The notes beneath the pieces were generated by a model. That model did no database searches, was not told the DNA's origin, and saw only the letters and a list, made by a program, of their open reading frames with translations. The position numbers and the translations under genes are program-made. Shown here in pieces: positions 46,197 through 57,036 of a stretch of DNA of 64,000 nt (the first letter of the stretch is position 1; each line of letters starts with the position of its first letter). The stretch comes from Rosenbergiella nectarea (GTDB lineage: Bacteria > Pseudomonadota > Gammaproteobacteria > Enterobacterales > Enterobacteriaceae): contig NZ_FOGC01000005.1 of NCBI RefSeq assembly GCF_900111105.1, positions 34,557 through 98,556 of the forward strand, given 5' to 3'.

Positions 46197-46913
46197 GTGG
46201 AGTGTCTATATAATCAAGAAGGGCTACAGGATGAAGCGATCGATTGGCCGCGTTACTTACAATTAGTACGCCATGAGGCATTAAGGTTGCAGGTTCGTCT
46301 GCCAGCCAGTGTTGATGTAGACGATTTAATCCAAGCTGGCGCAATGGGCTTGATGAATGCGATTTCGCGATTTGATGCGCAGCAAGGGACTGCTTTTACC
46401 ACCTACGCGGCACAGCGTATTCGTGGCGCAATGCTTGATGAATTACGTAACCTTGACTGGGCACCACGACGGGTCAGGCGTGATGCTCGAAATGTTGCTG
46501 CGGCAATCGCAAAAATTGAGCAGCAAACTGGCTGTAATGCCACGGAAAAAGAGATTATTTCAGCGTTGAATGTCAGCCGAGAAGAGTATCGCACTATTTT
46601 GAGGGAGACGAATAATAGCCAGCTTTTTTCGCTAGATAATCTCTATGAAGACCATAGCGATGCCGCTGATCAATTTTTTGCCGCGATGGACGATCAGAAT
46701 CCACTTGATTCACTTATTGATCAAGATCTGCGTCAACAAATTATTGCGGCGATCGCTCTCCTTCCAGAACGAGAGCAGCAGGTTCTCAGTCTTTATTATC
46801 AGGATGAATTGAATTTAAAAGAGATTGGCGCAGTGTTGGGAGTGGGGGAGTCGCGGGTCAGTCAGATCCATAGTCAAGCAATCAAAAGGCTGAGCAGCCG
46901 ATTACGCGAATAA
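46197..46913 (+). CDS. fliA: FliA, sigma-28 flagellar sigma factor
   Basis: The 238-residue protein starts at GTG, as in E. coli, behind AGGA. Sigma regions are clear: WPRYLQLVRHEALRLQVRLPASVDVDDLIQAG (region 2), AFTTYAAQRIRGAMLDELRNLDW, and region 4 LPEREQQVLSLYYQDELNLKEIGAVLGVGESRVSQIHSQAIKRL. It drives fliC, fliD and chemotaxis genes. fliZ, the usual next gene, is absent. Confidence 0.97.
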   Translation: MECLYNQEGLQDEAIDWPRYLQLVRHEALRLQVRLPASVDVDDLIQAGAMGLMNAISRFDAQQGTAFTTYAAQRIRGAMLDELRNLDWAPRRVRRDARNVAAAIAKIEQQTGCNATEKEIISALNVSREEYRTILRETNNSQLFSLDNLYEDHSDAADQFFAAMDDQNPLDSLIDQDLRQQIIAAIALLPEREQQVLSLYYQDELNLKEIGAVLGVGESRVSQIHSQAIKRLSSRLRE

Positions 46914-46940
46914 GCAAGGCATGGGGACATGCCTTGCTTA
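46911..46940 (+). terminator. fliA/putA convergent terminator
   Basis: TAAGCAAGGCAT / ATGCCTTGCTTA with a 6-base loop beginning at the fliA stop, followed by a short T-rich tail. Confidence 0.8.
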
Positions 46941-46951
46941 TTTAGTTTTGA

Positions 46952-49900
46952 TTAACCAATCGTCATTAGGCTAGCATTTCCCCCGGCAGCAGCGGTATTG
47001 ACGCTTAGTGAACGTTCGAATAAGAAGCGTTCCAGCGCGATATTCGTTTCACCTTGATCATAACCTTGCACGATAGCAATTGGCCCAGATCGTTCGGCCA
47101 CTTGTTGACACAATGCGGTAAGTTGGTCGGTATCTCCATGGTAGATCACGGCATCATAGCGATCATTGACAGCCTCTGCGGAGAGGTCAATGCAGTTGCG
47201 CACCGCATCCGGTAAGGTGGCCAGTAGCTGCTGGTGTTCAGAATCGTCAGGCCATAATGCACGACTGCCACAGGCAGTCACGGCGGCTAATTGTATTAAT
47301 CGATCTGAAGCCTGTTTAGCGATACAGAGTACTCGGGCGCGAGGCAGTAATTGATAGGTGTTACGCTCACCTGTGGGACCCGGCAACAGCGCAATACGAT
47401 TCGATACCGTGGTATCACGGTATATCTCACAAGCTTGTGCAAGAACATTATGCTGATTCTGTTCCGCCCATAGCTGTAAAGCGCTCACTGGAGCGACATC
47501 AGAAGGTTGATCCGCCGTCGAATGCAAAGGCAGGCGTGACAGTGTCACTTTTGAGGCATTGTTCGGTGAGCTGGACAATAAGCGGGTGAGGTAGAGCGGG
47601 CCACCGGCTTTCGGTCCGGTACCGGATAATCCTTCCCCGCCAAAAGGTTGTACGCCGACGACCGCACCCACCATATTACGGTTGACGTAGAGGTTTCCTG
47701 CCTGCATACGCTCAGTCGCCAGGCTAATGGTTTCATCAATACGACTGTGCACACCGAAGGTCAGTCCGTAACCTAATTGATTAATTTCAGACAGTAAGCG
47801 AGGTAGATTTTTACTGTTGTAGCGTACCACGTGCAATACTGGGCCAAAGATTTCACGGGTTAAGTCTGCCGCAGAGTTGAGTTCAATGAGTGTCGGGCGA
47901 ACGAAGGTGCCTTGTGAAAGGCTTTGACTGTCGCGCTCTCCATGCCAGCTGAACTGTGTGACCTTAAAGCCTCGTTGCTGCATAGCGTCAATATGATTGA
48001 CGATATTATCGCGGGCCTCTTCATCGATAACTGGGCCAATATCGGTGGTCAGTAATTCTGGGTTTCCGACACGATATTCTGCCATTGCCCCTCGCAACAT
48101 TTTTAGGGTGTGGTCAGCAATATCTTCCTGTACACAGAGTAGGCGTAACGCTGAGCAACGTTGGCCCGCGCTATCAAATGCCGAGGCAACAATATCGACC
48201 ACAACTTGTTCAGTAAGGGCGGATGAATCGACTACCATTGCATTGATTCCGCCGGTTTCTGCAATTAAGGGAATTGGACGGCCTTGCGGATCGAGGCGCT
48301 TAGCCAGTTCGCGTTGTAGCAAGGTGGCGACAGCAGTCGAACCCGTAAACATCACGCCGCGTGTGCGTTTATCGGCAACTAAGCGCGCGCCAACACGTTC
48401 ACCATCACCTGGCAGGAATTGCAGCACACCTTGTGGAATGCCCGCTTCTAATAATATCGAAACGGCCTGATAGGCGATTAATGGCGTCTGTTCGGCCGGT
48501 TTAGCCACTACGGTATTGCCAGCGGCGAGCGCCGCAGCGACTTGCCCAGTAAAGATTGCCAGCGGGAAGTTCCACGGGCTAATACAGACGATCGGGCCAA
48601 GGGGACGATGGGTTTCGTTATCGAAATCTTGCGTCACTTGGTCAGCGTAATAGGTGAGGAAGTCTACCGCTTCGCGCACTTCAGCGATGGCGTTTGCATA
48701 AGTTTTACCGGCTTCTCTGACCAGTAAGCCCATCAACGTTTGTAACTGACCTTCCATTAACATCGCGGCGCGTTTCAGGATGGCCGCACGCTCTTCAGAC
48801 GGCGTCGCAAACCAGATAGCACTGGCTTCATGGCTAGCATCCAACGCTAAATCGACTTGTGCTTCACTGGCGTTAATGACTTCACCGACGATATCGGTTA
48901 AGTAGGATGGGTTGCGTACCGGTTGTCCGGCCTCGTTTTCGCTTTCAACCCCCAGCACCGGCTTGGCGACCCAAGATTGCGATGCGGTAGTGAGTAGGGC
49001 GCTGGATAGCGAGGCTAACCGATGCTCATTCGCCATATCCAAGCCTGATGAGTTGTCACGGCTGCCATACAGCTGGCGTGGAAGGGGGATGCGCGGATGA
49101 GGAAGACCCACTTGCCCTTCTTCTCGTGTAAACGTATTAATTGTCGCGACGGGATCGACAATCAGCTCTTCAACGCTTAACGATTTATCCGCGACGCGAT
49201 TAACAAAGGAGGTATTCGCGCCATTCTCTAATAGTCGACGGACTAAATAAGCGAGCAGCGTTTCGTGAGTGCCGACCGGAGCATAGATCCGGCATGGGCG
49301 GTTGAGTTTTCCATCGGTAGTTTTTCCTACTACCTGATCATAAAGCGGTTCACCCATGCCATGTAGGCATTGGAATTCGTATTGGCCTGGGTAGTAGTTA
49401 TTACCGGCCAATTGATAGATTGTCGCTAAGCTGTGTGCATTGTGCGTGGCGAATTGCGGATAAATGAGATTGGGGGCCGCTAATAGCTTTCTCGCACAAG
49501 CAATATAGGCGGCATCGGTATACACCTTACGGGTATAAACGGGATAATCTTCAAGACCTTCGGCTTGTGCACGTTTGATCTCGCTATCCCAATAAGCCCC
49601 TTTCACTAAGCGGATCATTAGGCGACGTTGGCTACGCGCGGCCAAATCAATAAGTTCATCAATCACGAAAGGACAGCGTTTTTGATAAGCTTGAATAACG
49701 AAGCCAATACCGTTCCAGCCAGCCAGTGCAGGTTCAAAGCAAAGTTTCTCTAATAAATCCAGAGAGAGTTCGAGACGGTCGGCTTCTTCCGCATCAATAT
49801 TGATACCAATATCATACTCGCGTGCTAATAGCGTCAGTGATTTGAGAATAGGGTAAAGCTCTTCCATCACGCGATCGTACTGCGCACGTTGATAGCGCGG

Positions 49901-50896
49901 GTGTAAGGCAGAGAGTTTAATGGAGATGCCTGGGCCTTCATAAATCCCCCGACCATTAGACGCTTTACCAATCGCGTGAATGGCCTGCTGGTAAGAGTGT
50001 AGATAGGCTTTGGCATCCTCGGCGGTCAGCGCCGCTTCACCCAGCATGTCGTACGAGTAGCGGAAACCTTTGTCTTCTAGCTTACGGGCGTTCGCTAACG
50101 CTTCGGCAATTGATTCGCCGGTCACAAACTGCTCGCCCATTAGGCGCATCGCCATGTCGATACCTTTACGAATTAGGGGCTCACCACTTTTACCGATAAT
50201 GCGGTTAAGGGAGCGCGACATATTGACTTCATTATGGGTCGAGACCAGTTTTCCGGTGACTAACAATCCCCAGGTTGCCGCATTAACAAACATAGAGTTG
50301 CTTTGCCCAAGATGAGAGTACCAATCACCGTGGCTAATTTTATCGCGAATGAGCGCATCACGAGTGGGTTTATCGGGGATCCGTAGCAGCGCTTCGGCTA
50401 AGCACATCAAAGCGACTCCCTCCTGAGAGGATAGGGAGAACTCTTGCAGAAGACTCTGCACTAATCCTGAACGGCCACCTTGGTTCTTTTGATTACGTAG
50501 TTTTTCGCTTAAGTGTAGGGCAAGGGCATGAACTTTCTCTGCAACCTCTGGGCTCACTTTTGCTTGTTCCAGCACCATCGGTACCATATCCACTTCTGGA
50601 CGACGCCATGCGGCGGTCACAGCAGAACGTTTCACGCTCTGTGGCAGTACGTGCTCGGCGAACTCAAGGAAAGGCTGGTAAGGCGTGGCAATCTCTGCCG
50701 TTTCATGGGCAGAAGACTCGATGGATGAGACGGAAGCGGTAGGGAAAATGGTTTCACCTGCTTCGACCTGTGCAAGTAGATTAAAAATGGCCTGTTTGAT
50801 TAGCCAGTGCGGTGTGCGATCTATTTTTACCGCAGCACGCTTAAGTCGTTCGCGGGTTTCATCATCAAGTTTCACGCCCATTGTGGTGTGTGCCAT
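46952..50896 (-). CDS. putA: PutA, trifunctional proline catabolism enzyme and repressor
   Basis: The 1314-residue protein has an N-terminal ribbon-helix-helix ([36 protein letters not shown]), a proline dehydrogenase barrel (~260-560; [48 protein letters not shown]) and a P5C dehydrogenase domain (~640-1110; [17 protein letters not shown], catalytic Cys in [10 protein letters not shown]). It oxidises proline to glutamate with FAD and NAD, and without proline represses putA and putP. GTTGCA sites upstream match its known operator. Confidence 0.97.
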   Translation of the reverse strand: MAHTTMGVKLDDETRERLKRAAVKIDRTPHWLIKQAIFNLLAQVEAGETIFPTASVSSIESSAHETAEIATPYQPFLEFAEHVLPQSVKRSAVTAAWRRPEVDMVPMVLEQAKVSPEVAEKVHALALHLSEKLRNQKNQGGRSGLVQSLLQEFSLSSQEGVALMCLAEALLRIPDKPTRDALIRDKISHGDWYSHLGQSNSMFVNAATWGLLVTGKLVSTHNEVNMSRSLNRIIGKSGEPLIRKGIDMAMRLMGEQFVTGESIAEALANARKLEDKGFRYSYDMLGEAALTAEDAKAYLHSYQQAIHAIGKASNGRGIYEGPGISIKLSALHPRYQRAQYDRVMEELYPILKSLTLLAREYDIGINIDAEEADRLELSLDLLEKLCFEPALAGWNGIGFVIQAYQKRCPFVIDELIDLAARSQRRLMIRLVKGAYWDSEIKRAQAEGLEDYPVYTRKVYTDAAYIACARKLLAAPNLIYPQFATHNAHSLATIYQLAGNNYYPGQYEFQCLHGMGEPLYDQVVGKTTDGKLNRPCRIYAPVGTHETLLAYLVRRLLENGANTSFVNRVADKSLSVEELIVDPVATINTFTREEGQVGLPHPRIPLPRQLYGSRDNSSGLDMANEHRLASLSSALLTTASQSWVAKPVLGVESENEAGQPVRNPSYLTDIVGEVINASEAQVDLALDASHEASAIWFATPSEERAAILKRAAMLMEGQLQTLMGLLVREAGKTYANAIAEVREAVDFLTYYADQVTQDFDNETHRPLGPIVCISPWNFPLAIFTGQVAAALAAGNTVVAKPAEQTPLIAYQAVSILLEAGIPQGVLQFLPGDGERVGARLVADKRTRGVMFTGSTAVATLLQRELAKRLDPQGRPIPLIAETGGINAMVVDSSALTEQVVVDIVASAFDSAGQRCSALRLLCVQEDIADHTLKMLRGAMAEYRVGNPELLTTDIGPVIDEEARDNIVNHIDAMQQRGFKVTQFSWHGERDSQSLSQGTFVRPTLIELNSAADLTREIFGPVLHVVRYNSKNLPRLLSEINQLGYGLTFGVHSRIDETISLATERMQAGNLYVNRNMVGAVVGVQPFGGEGLSGTGPKAGGPLYLTRLLSSSPNNASKVTLSRLPLHSTADQPSDVAPVSALQLWAEQNQHNVLAQACEIYRDTTVSNRIALLPGPTGERNTYQLLPRARVLCIAKQASDRLIQLAAVTACGSRALWPDDSEHQQLLATLPDAVRNCIDLSAEAVNDRYDAVIYHGDTDQLTALCQQVAERSGPIAIVQGYDQGETNIALERFLFERSLSVNTAAAGGNASLMTIG

Positions 50897-51273
50897 GCCA
50901 GTTCCTCATCATAGAATTCAATAAAAGGTTGCACCTTGACTATCGCTTGAGTTGCACCTTTGGCGCAACCCATTTGTAGTAAAAAAGTGAACAAATTTAA
51001 TTAAAGGATATTTATTAGTGGATTAATTCAAAATAAAAGCCGTGATAAGTGGGATTTAGTTCAAATAAAAAGCTTTGCAGAATAAAAAAACTTGACCAAG
51101 ATCCCTGTTTTATAAATCGGGAAGTGAAGCCTATCGCTTTTATGTTAAAAGTTTGTATACATTGCAACCGACGGTGCAACTCTCACAATTCGAAATGTAG
51201 GCGACAGCGATAAAAAAAGAATATCTTAATTAGGAAAACTCATTGATAATACTAATAAAATAGAGGATTGATC
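50897..51273. promoter_or_regulatory. put control region with four PutA operator motifs
   Basis: GTTGCA lies at 50928-50933 and 50951-50956, and its complement TGCAAC at 51163-51168 and 51175-51180, with a GCGCAAC variant at ~50963. PutA binds GTTGCA cores in the put region of E. coli. The arrangement (two sites near each gene) suits repression of both divergent promoters, possibly by looping. Confidence 0.75.
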
Positions 51274-52752
51274 ATGGTAAGTACTCCCTTGTTAGTGACA
51301 TTCTGTATCTATATTGCAGGAATGTTACTTATCGGTTTTATGGCATGGCGATCGACGAAAGATTTCGACGATTTTATTTTGGGTGGCCGGAGTTTAGGCA
51401 GTTTTGTCACCGCATTGTCTGCGGGAGCCTCGGACATGAGTGGTTGGTTACTAATGGGATTACCCGGGGCAATTTTTCTTTCGGGGATTTCAGAAAGTTG
51501 GATAGCGATTGGTTTAATACTGGGTGCTTGGATTAACTGGAAGATTGTGGCGGGTCGTCTACGGGTACAAACCGAGCATCATGGTAATGCGTTAACCCTT
51601 CCTGATTACTTCACTCATCGTTTTGAAGATCGTGGTAAGATTTTAAGGGTAATTTCAGCCCTGATTATTCTGGTCTTTTTCACCATCTATTGTGCCTCAG
51701 GCATTGTTGCGGGGGCGCGACTCTTCGAAAGTACCTTTGGTATGGACTACACCACGGCCTTGTGGGCAGGGGCTGCCGCGACGATTGCGTATACCTTTCT
51801 AGGGGGATTTTTAGCGGTCAGCTGGACGGATACTGTTCAAGCCAGCTTGATGATTTTTGCGCTGATCCTAACGCCGGTGATGGTTATCATCGCGGTGGGT
51901 GGTGTCGATACCTCGTTAGAGGTCATTCGTCACATCGATCCACAGCGATTGAATATCTTTAACAATCTTAGCTTCGTAGCGATTATCTCCTTACTGGGAT
52001 GGGGGCTAGGTTACTTTGGTCAGCCCCATATCCTAGCGCGCTTTATGGCCGCAGATTCTCATCATTCTATGCGCAGGGCTCGCCGTATCGGGATGACGTG
52101 GATGATCCTCTGCTTAGCAGGCGCGGTGGCGGTCGGTTTCTTCGGTATTGCCTACTTTGCGGATAATCCCTCACAGGCAGCGGAAGTAACGGGTAACAGT
52201 GAGCGTATTTTTATCGAGCTAACGCGTATTCTGTTCAACCCTTGGATCGCGGGTATCTTGCTTTCCGCTATTTTAGCGGCAGTGATGTCAACCTTGAGTT
52301 GCCAACTCTTGGTGTGTTCAAGTGCATTAACCGAAGACTTCTATAAAGGTTTTATCCGCAAGAATGCGGGCCAACGCGAGAAAGTCTGGGTTGGTCGCTT
52401 AATGGTGCTGATTGTTGCCCTTGTCGCGATAGCCTTAGCCAGCAATCCTGATAATAAAGTACTTGGACTGGTAAGTTATGCTTGGGCTGGTTTTGGTGCA
52501 GCGTTTGGGCCAGTCATTCTGCTCAGTGTTTGCTGGTCAGGAATGAGTCGTAACGGCGCGTTGGTTGGCATGGTTGTTGGAACGCTCACTGTCATCATCT
52601 GGAAACAGTTTGCGTGGTTGGGTCTGTATGAAATTATTCCAGGCTTCCTGTTCGCGACAGCGGCGATTGTATTGGTGAGTCTGTGTGGTAAAGGGCCTTC
52701 ACAACAGGTGCGTGACCGCTTCCATCATGCCAATCAAGAGTATTCAAAATAG
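51274..52752 (+). CDS. putP: PutP, sodium/proline symporter
   Basis: The ATG at 51274 (MVSTPLLVTF) has AGAGG 7 bases upstream and gives 492 residues with about 13 helices of the SSSF fold. Conserved are DFDDFILGGRSLGSFVTALSAGASDMSGWLLMGLPGA (Na+/proline sites) and SCQLLVCSSALTEDFYKGF. It imports proline for PutA and possibly osmoprotection. It is transcribed divergently from putA. Confidence 0.96.
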   Translation: MVSTPLLVTFCIYIAGMLLIGFMAWRSTKDFDDFILGGRSLGSFVTALSAGASDMSGWLLMGLPGAIFLSGISESWIAIGLILGAWINWKIVAGRLRVQTEHHGNALTLPDYFTHRFEDRGKILRVISALIILVFFTIYCASGIVAGARLFESTFGMDYTTALWAGAAATIAYTFLGGFLAVSWTDTVQASLMIFALILTPVMVIIAVGGVDTSLEVIRHIDPQRLNIFNNLSFVAIISLLGWGLGYFGQPHILARFMAADSHHSMRRARRIGMTWMILCLAGAVAVGFFGIAYFADNPSQAAEVTGNSERIFIELTRILFNPWIAGILLSAILAAVMSTLSCQLLVCSSALTEDFYKGFIRKNAGQREKVWVGRLMVLIVALVAIALASNPDNKVLGLVSYAWAGFGAAFGPVILLSVCWSGMSRNGALVGMVVGTLTVIIWKQFAWLGLYEIIPGFLFATAAIVLVSLCGKGPSQQVRDRFHHANQEYSK

Positions 52753-52771
52753 CGTCAGATTGCTATTTTTT
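52748..52771 (+). terminator. putP terminator
   Basis: AATAGC / GCTATT with a T tract, overlapping the stop codon. Confidence 0.7.
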
Positions 52772-52795
52772 GAGCGGGTTTCCTTAAAAAATCAT

Positions 52796-52829
52796 CCGGC
52801 AGCTAAGCGAGAAAATGCTTATCTGCCGG
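52796..52829 (-). terminator. efeB terminator
   Basis: CCGGCAG / CTGCCGG stem extended by a GCT(T)A-A pairing; T-rich tail on the minus strand, just past the efeB stop. Confidence 0.75.
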
Positions 52830-52837
52830 GTTGTTAT

Positions 52838-54097
52838 CTAGCTAAATAGCGCCGCTCCGATGTAACTCCCTTCTTTTGCCGCAGGGGGAATAAAGAACAG
52901 TCCGCTACCGATATGCGAGATATACTCATTCAGGGCATCGGCTGCCCCCAACTTACGCTGCAGTGTTTCGAAATGAGCCGGATCATTCTGGTAACTGATA
53001 AACAGTAAGCCAGCATCGAGTTGCCCATACTGATTCAAGCCATCGGTGTAGTTGTAAGAACGCCGTAAAATTCTCACACCTTGATTATTTTCATGAGCCG
53101 CTAGCCGAATATGAGCGGTAGCCGGTATCACTAATTCTCCCTCGCTGTCCTTTTTATGGAAGTCAGGCGTATCGAATTCGTGGGTGCCCGATAATGGCGC
53201 GCCGGAAAGTTTATGGCGACCGAATACTTGGTTTTGATCGCTGACGCGGTCGGTATCCCAGTTTTCAATGTTCATCTTAATTTTGCGTACCACTTGGTAA
53301 CTTCCTTCTTGTTGCCAAGCGGGGCCATCCTTAATCCAAACATGTCGAGTAAAGTCTGCTGGCTCAACTAAATTGCGGGTACCGTCTTTAAAGCCAAACA
53401 AATTACGAGGTGTCTCTTGGCCTTTTCCTGCTGAGGCACGTCCAAAGCCCATCACTGTCCAGCGGGTTTGGGCCGAACCCGTACTTTTCGCGATACGGGC
53501 CAATACACGAATGGCATGGTAGGCCACTTGCGGGTCATCGGCACAGGCTTGCAGTGAGAGATCGCCTCCACTCAGTTCAGGTTGCAGATTATCACTCGGC
53601 AAGGCGGCAAGCGGCCGTAAATGTGGGGGACATTTTGCGGCAAGGCCGTAGGTATCGGTGAAGATCGAGGGGCCCATCCCTATCGTTACCGTTAATGAAG
53701 CAGGGTCTAAGCCTACTGCCTCGCCGGTATCCGTACCCACACTACCCGTTCTCGAGGGTTCGACGGTACCGACTGCCGCGCCTTGGACCAGTTGAGCAAT
53801 GGCAGCCGACCAGCGAGCGAGCAAAATTTGCAGCGCTTGCGCGGTAGGCGTTGTCATATCAAACGTCATCAACATAATATGGCGCTGGGGGGGTGTCGTA
53901 ACGCCTGCTTGCCCACGGTCACCATAAAATGGCCATTGATGGGAGAGGTCTATATTATCTTTCTCACCAGCCCCTGCGGCAGAGGCCAGTGTTGGTGAGA
54001 GGGCGGGGAGCGTTAGCGCGCTGGCTAACGATCCTTTTAACATATTACGACGTGAGACGAGGCCATGAGAAAAACCTGGCTTATCGTGACGACTCAT
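52838..54097 (-). CDS. efeB: EfeB, deferrochelatase/DyP-type peroxidase
   Basis: The 419-residue precursor has a twin-arginine signal (SRRNMLKGSLASALTLPAL). The DyP fold is shown by GFKDGTRN (GXXDG motif) and the proximal heme His region ATAHIRLAAH. It is exported folded with heme and helps oxidise ferrous iron for EfeU, or releases iron from heme. Last gene of the efeUOB operon, 3 bases after efeO. Confidence 0.95.
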   Translation of the reverse strand: MSRHDKPGFSHGLVSRRNMLKGSLASALTLPALSPTLASAAGAGEKDNIDLSHQWPFYGDRGQAGVTTPPQRHIMLMTFDMTTPTAQALQILLARWSAAIAQLVQGAAVGTVEPSRTGSVGTDTGEAVGLDPASLTVTIGMGPSIFTDTYGLAAKCPPHLRPLAALPSDNLQPELSGGDLSLQACADDPQVAYHAIRVLARIAKSTGSAQTRWTVMGFGRASAGKGQETPRNLFGFKDGTRNLVEPADFTRHVWIKDGPAWQQEGSYQVVRKIKMNIENWDTDRVSDQNQVFGRHKLSGAPLSGTHEFDTPDFHKKDSEGELVIPATAHIRLAAHENNQGVRILRRSYNYTDGLNQYGQLDAGLLFISYQNDPAHFETLQRKLGAADALNEYISHIGSGLFFIPPAAKEGSYIGAALFS

Positions 54098-54100
54098 GAC

Positions 54101-55306
54101 TTAGGCTCCAGCGTGGGTAGCGACTTTCTCAGCAATGTGTGAAAGTGGCTCTTGTAAGGCTTGTATTGCACGGCTTAATTTTGCCGCATTTTCTGCTTTC
54201 AGCGTGCGAGTGTAAGGGCGATAGCCTCCTAAACTTTTACTATCACGGTATTGATCAAGCAATTTACGCACCGCACTAAATTGTTCACTGACCTGTTTGG
54301 TCAGTGCCGGGTCAATTTTTGCTAATCCAGGCTGTAAATAAGCAAAGGCTTGCATTGCCCCTTCAACATTTCCTGCAAAGTCGACCAAGTCGATATGGCT
54401 GTAAGCTTCTTCCTCACCATTGATTTTGGTATTTTGGACTTCTTCAAGGAGGTCCGCCGCACCGTTGGCTAAATCTTCAGGTTTGTAAGTTAGGCCTTTC
54501 ACCTGTTTGTTTAATTCCGCAACGTGAATCACTAAGCCTTTGGCGGTTTGCTGTGTATTCTTATCAATTTTTCCTTTCTCAAAGAGATCACGCTCAATCG
54601 CATGGAAGCCATGCCAGCCGACCGCCGGGTCGAGGTTTGAGGCGCGCATATCAATCAGATAATCTAAGTTACCGGCATTATCCGTCGCTTTAAAGCCGGG
54701 TAATAAGAAACCGTCCACATCAGATTCAATACGCTCATACAAAGGACGAGCCTGTGCGTAGGCGACTTTCGCTTGTTCAAGCTGTCCGGCATTGATTGCC
54801 GTTTGGAGTTTCGCCACGGCGTTAACCATGCCAGCCACGGTACTCTCCACATAGCGTCCATAGTTATCTGTCCCTTGTTTTAATAGGGCGCTGATGCTGT
54901 CGGATGATTGTGCGTTGCGCTGGCCACTTACCGTAAAGTTAACCAATTCTTGTGACGCACCCGGGCAGTAAATTTGATAATTACCCCCCTCTAAGTTCAA
55001 TGTAAATTTCACCGCCGGTAAGCCGGGCGCTAAGTTCTCTTTCTCGCCTAAAATACGGTTGTTATTGAGCAGTTCGATCTCAGTGATCGCGGTGGCGGTT
55101 TTGTTCACAATATTGAAGGTGATGGGACCGGCATTTACCTTATTGTTATCGAGCAGACATTGACCCCCGTTATCGCCGGTTAACGTAATATTAACCTGAG
55201 TGACTGCGGGGGTAGGGGCCGCATGAGATGCACCTGCGGTCAGTAAAAGTAACGCAAGGGCGCTCATTTTTAGAGCGGGGTGACGTAATGGTTGCTGTTT
55301 CATCAT
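54101..55306 (-). CDS. efeO: EfeO, periplasmic iron-binding protein
   Basis: The 401-residue precursor has a signal peptide (cleaved near SHA-AP), an N-terminal cupredoxin-like domain (~35-130) and a C-terminal M75 imelysin-like domain with the HxxE motif in WHGFHAIERDLF. It binds ferric/ferrous iron or copper and passes iron to EfeU. Five bases separate it from efeU. Confidence 0.95.
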   Translation of the reverse strand: MMKQQPLRHPALKMSALALLLLTAGASHAAPTPAVTQVNITLTGDNGGQCLLDNNKVNAGPITFNIVNKTATAITEIELLNNNRILGEKENLAPGLPAVKFTLNLEGGNYQIYCPGASQELVNFTVSGQRNAQSSDSISALLKQGTDNYGRYVESTVAGMVNAVAKLQTAINAGQLEQAKVAYAQARPLYERIESDVDGFLLPGFKATDNAGNLDYLIDMRASNLDPAVGWHGFHAIERDLFEKGKIDKNTQQTAKGLVIHVAELNKQVKGLTYKPEDLANGAADLLEEVQNTKINGEEEAYSHIDLVDFAGNVEGAMQAFAYLQPGLAKIDPALTKQVSEQFSAVRKLLDQYRDSKSLGGYRPYTRTLKAENAAKLSRAIQALQEPLSHIAEKVATHAGA

Positions 55307-55311
55307 AGTTG

Positions 55312-56859
55312 TTATCTCATTATGTTTTTAGCGTTATGGATTAATTTTTTTTTGCTGCCGACACTCAGTGCCAGCGCACCGAGGCTAATTACCCCTAATA
55401 GGATAGGTAACTTATGCTGCAGGAAGTCGTAGAGGGTTTCTGTCTCCTGATAGCGGGTCAACGCTTGGTTTGTATAGCGTTGCCATGCAGCACTGGTCTG
55501 CCATGGGCAGCCTACGATAGTTGGCGATAGGGTCACACTCATTAATCTTGGCGATTGTAAGCCACTGCCGCTTAGGGTTAACAGGCTATTAGCGGTACTG
55601 TGTGCCGCGATAATCTGCCCCTGCTGTACTGTCAGTGTAACCTGACAGCTTAATTGCCATTGGCTTTGATAGGGGCCAGGGTGCTGTTGAGGATGCAGCC
55701 CTGGTGGAACCCGTTGGTGATAGAGCGCAATCACTTGGTCCAGAGAGAGTTGAGTGGGAGCATCAGGCCATCCCCGCTTCATCGTGATTGTTTTCTCCTC
55801 TGGCGTAGCCGCCACGGGCGGGTCGCTGAAGGGGATAAAGCGCGTAGATTGCCCGCTAAGGGTCAACTCAAGCCCATCGGCTTTGCGTGCCAAGGTACCC
55901 ACAGGAAGTTCTGTTGCATCATGTTGATTGACCAGTGGCAGAGACGGCGACAGGTGAAACAGGGGCGGCGATAACAGCTTGGCGCAAATCACTGCGCCGA
56001 TAAGCGTGACTAAGCTTAAGCCTTGTAACAGGCGGTAAGTCACCTTCGGGCTTGGCTTATAACGATGGGGCCAAGCTAAGAGTAAAACGAAGAGTGCCAG
56101 ATAGCTTATCCAGCCTAGCACCTCTGCAGTACGTGGGTCGGCAGGGATCCCTAATACACCGGTGACTAGCGCGGCGCGAATAGACCCCGCTGGTAGTAGC
56201 CAGTAAAGATCCATTACCTTGTGTTGGCCGATGAGTAGCCAACCGGCTTCGTGAGCACTGCGCAGGGCAGAGACCACTAACCCTGCAGCAACGACAATCA
56301 GGAAAATACCGGTAATCTTAAAGAAACGCCCAAGGTTAAGGCGAATCCCCCCACGGAAGATCCCCCAACCGATAATCAGTGCCAGTAGTAGGCCAACCAC
56401 TGCGCCAACGGTGGCCCAGACCGATGATTGCGCAGCGGAAAAAGTTGCCAACATAAAGACGCTGGTCTCGAATCCCTCTTTGAGTACGGCTAAAAAAGCC
56501 ATAGTGGGTAATGCCCAGCGGCTCGATTGGCGTAAGGCCACGTTGGCCTCACTCTCGAGCTGATGCCGCAGTTGTGGCGCGTGTTGCTGCATCCAGATAA
56601 TCATACTGCTGACAAAGATGACGGCAATGCTACCAATTATTGCCTCCATCGCTTCTTGCCCAGCTTGCGGCAAGGCGCGTTCTGTAAGACTGAGTCCAAT
56701 CCCTACTAATAAAGAAAGTGATACGGCACCCAATACACCCCACCACATCGGGGATAACGGCTGATGATTTTTTCGTAAAAAGGTCGCGATAATACTGACG
56801 ATTAGAACGGCTTCTAACCCTTCACGTAACGCGATGACCAAGGTGGCTAACACGCTCAC
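55312..56859 (-). CDS. efeU: EfeU, FTR1-family iron permease with a long C-terminal extension
   Basis: The 515-residue protein is nearly twice E. coli EfeU (276). Residues 1-280 are the permease with two iron motifs: REGLE (12-16) and KEGFE (127-131, Lys in place of the usual Arg). Residues ~290-475 are a periplasm-like domain with two isolated cysteines and no CxxCH, followed by a final membrane helix (~482-500). The extension is of unknown role; it might contact EfeO/EfeB. A Fur-like site lies upstream. Confidence 0.9.
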   Translation of the reverse strand: MSVLATLVIALREGLEAVLIVSIIATFLRKNHQPLSPMWWGVLGAVSLSLLVGIGLSLTERALPQAGQEAMEAIIGSIAVIFVSSMIIWMQQHAPQLRHQLESEANVALRQSSRWALPTMAFLAVLKEGFETSVFMLATFSAAQSSVWATVGAVVGLLLALIIGWGIFRGGIRLNLGRFFKITGIFLIVVAAGLVVSALRSAHEAGWLLIGQHKVMDLYWLLPAGSIRAALVTGVLGIPADPRTAEVLGWISYLALFVLLLAWPHRYKPSPKVTYRLLQGLSLVTLIGAVICAKLLSPPLFHLSPSLPLVNQHDATELPVGTLARKADGLELTLSGQSTRFIPFSDPPVAATPEEKTITMKRGWPDAPTQLSLDQVIALYHQRVPPGLHPQQHPGPYQSQWQLSCQVTLTVQQGQIIAAHSTANSLLTLSGSGLQSPRLMSVTLSPTIVGCPWQTSAAWQRYTNQALTRYQETETLYDFLQHKLPILLGVISLGALALSVGSKKKLIHNAKNIMR

Positions 56860-56885
56860 TGTCTCTAAGTAAAGTAATGTAAATA

Positions 56886-56908
56886 GGAATGGTTAGTAAT
56901 ATCATTTC
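56886..56908 (-). promoter_or_regulatory. Possible Fur box of efeUOB
   Basis: On the minus strand GAAATGATATTACTAACCATTCC resembles the Fur consensus only in part (AATGAT and ATT halves). It lies ~30-50 bp upstream of efeU. Confidence 0.4.
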
Positions 56909-57036
56909 TATTAAGGTCTGTAAAAGTATTCTCACAGGTTAGCCGAGCCAGACATCCGATTTTTCGTATCAGAATATGTCGTTGGAGTCTCGAATATTGG
57001 AAGGTGAGACGTCACCCAGTCTTGTAAGCGCGGAGC

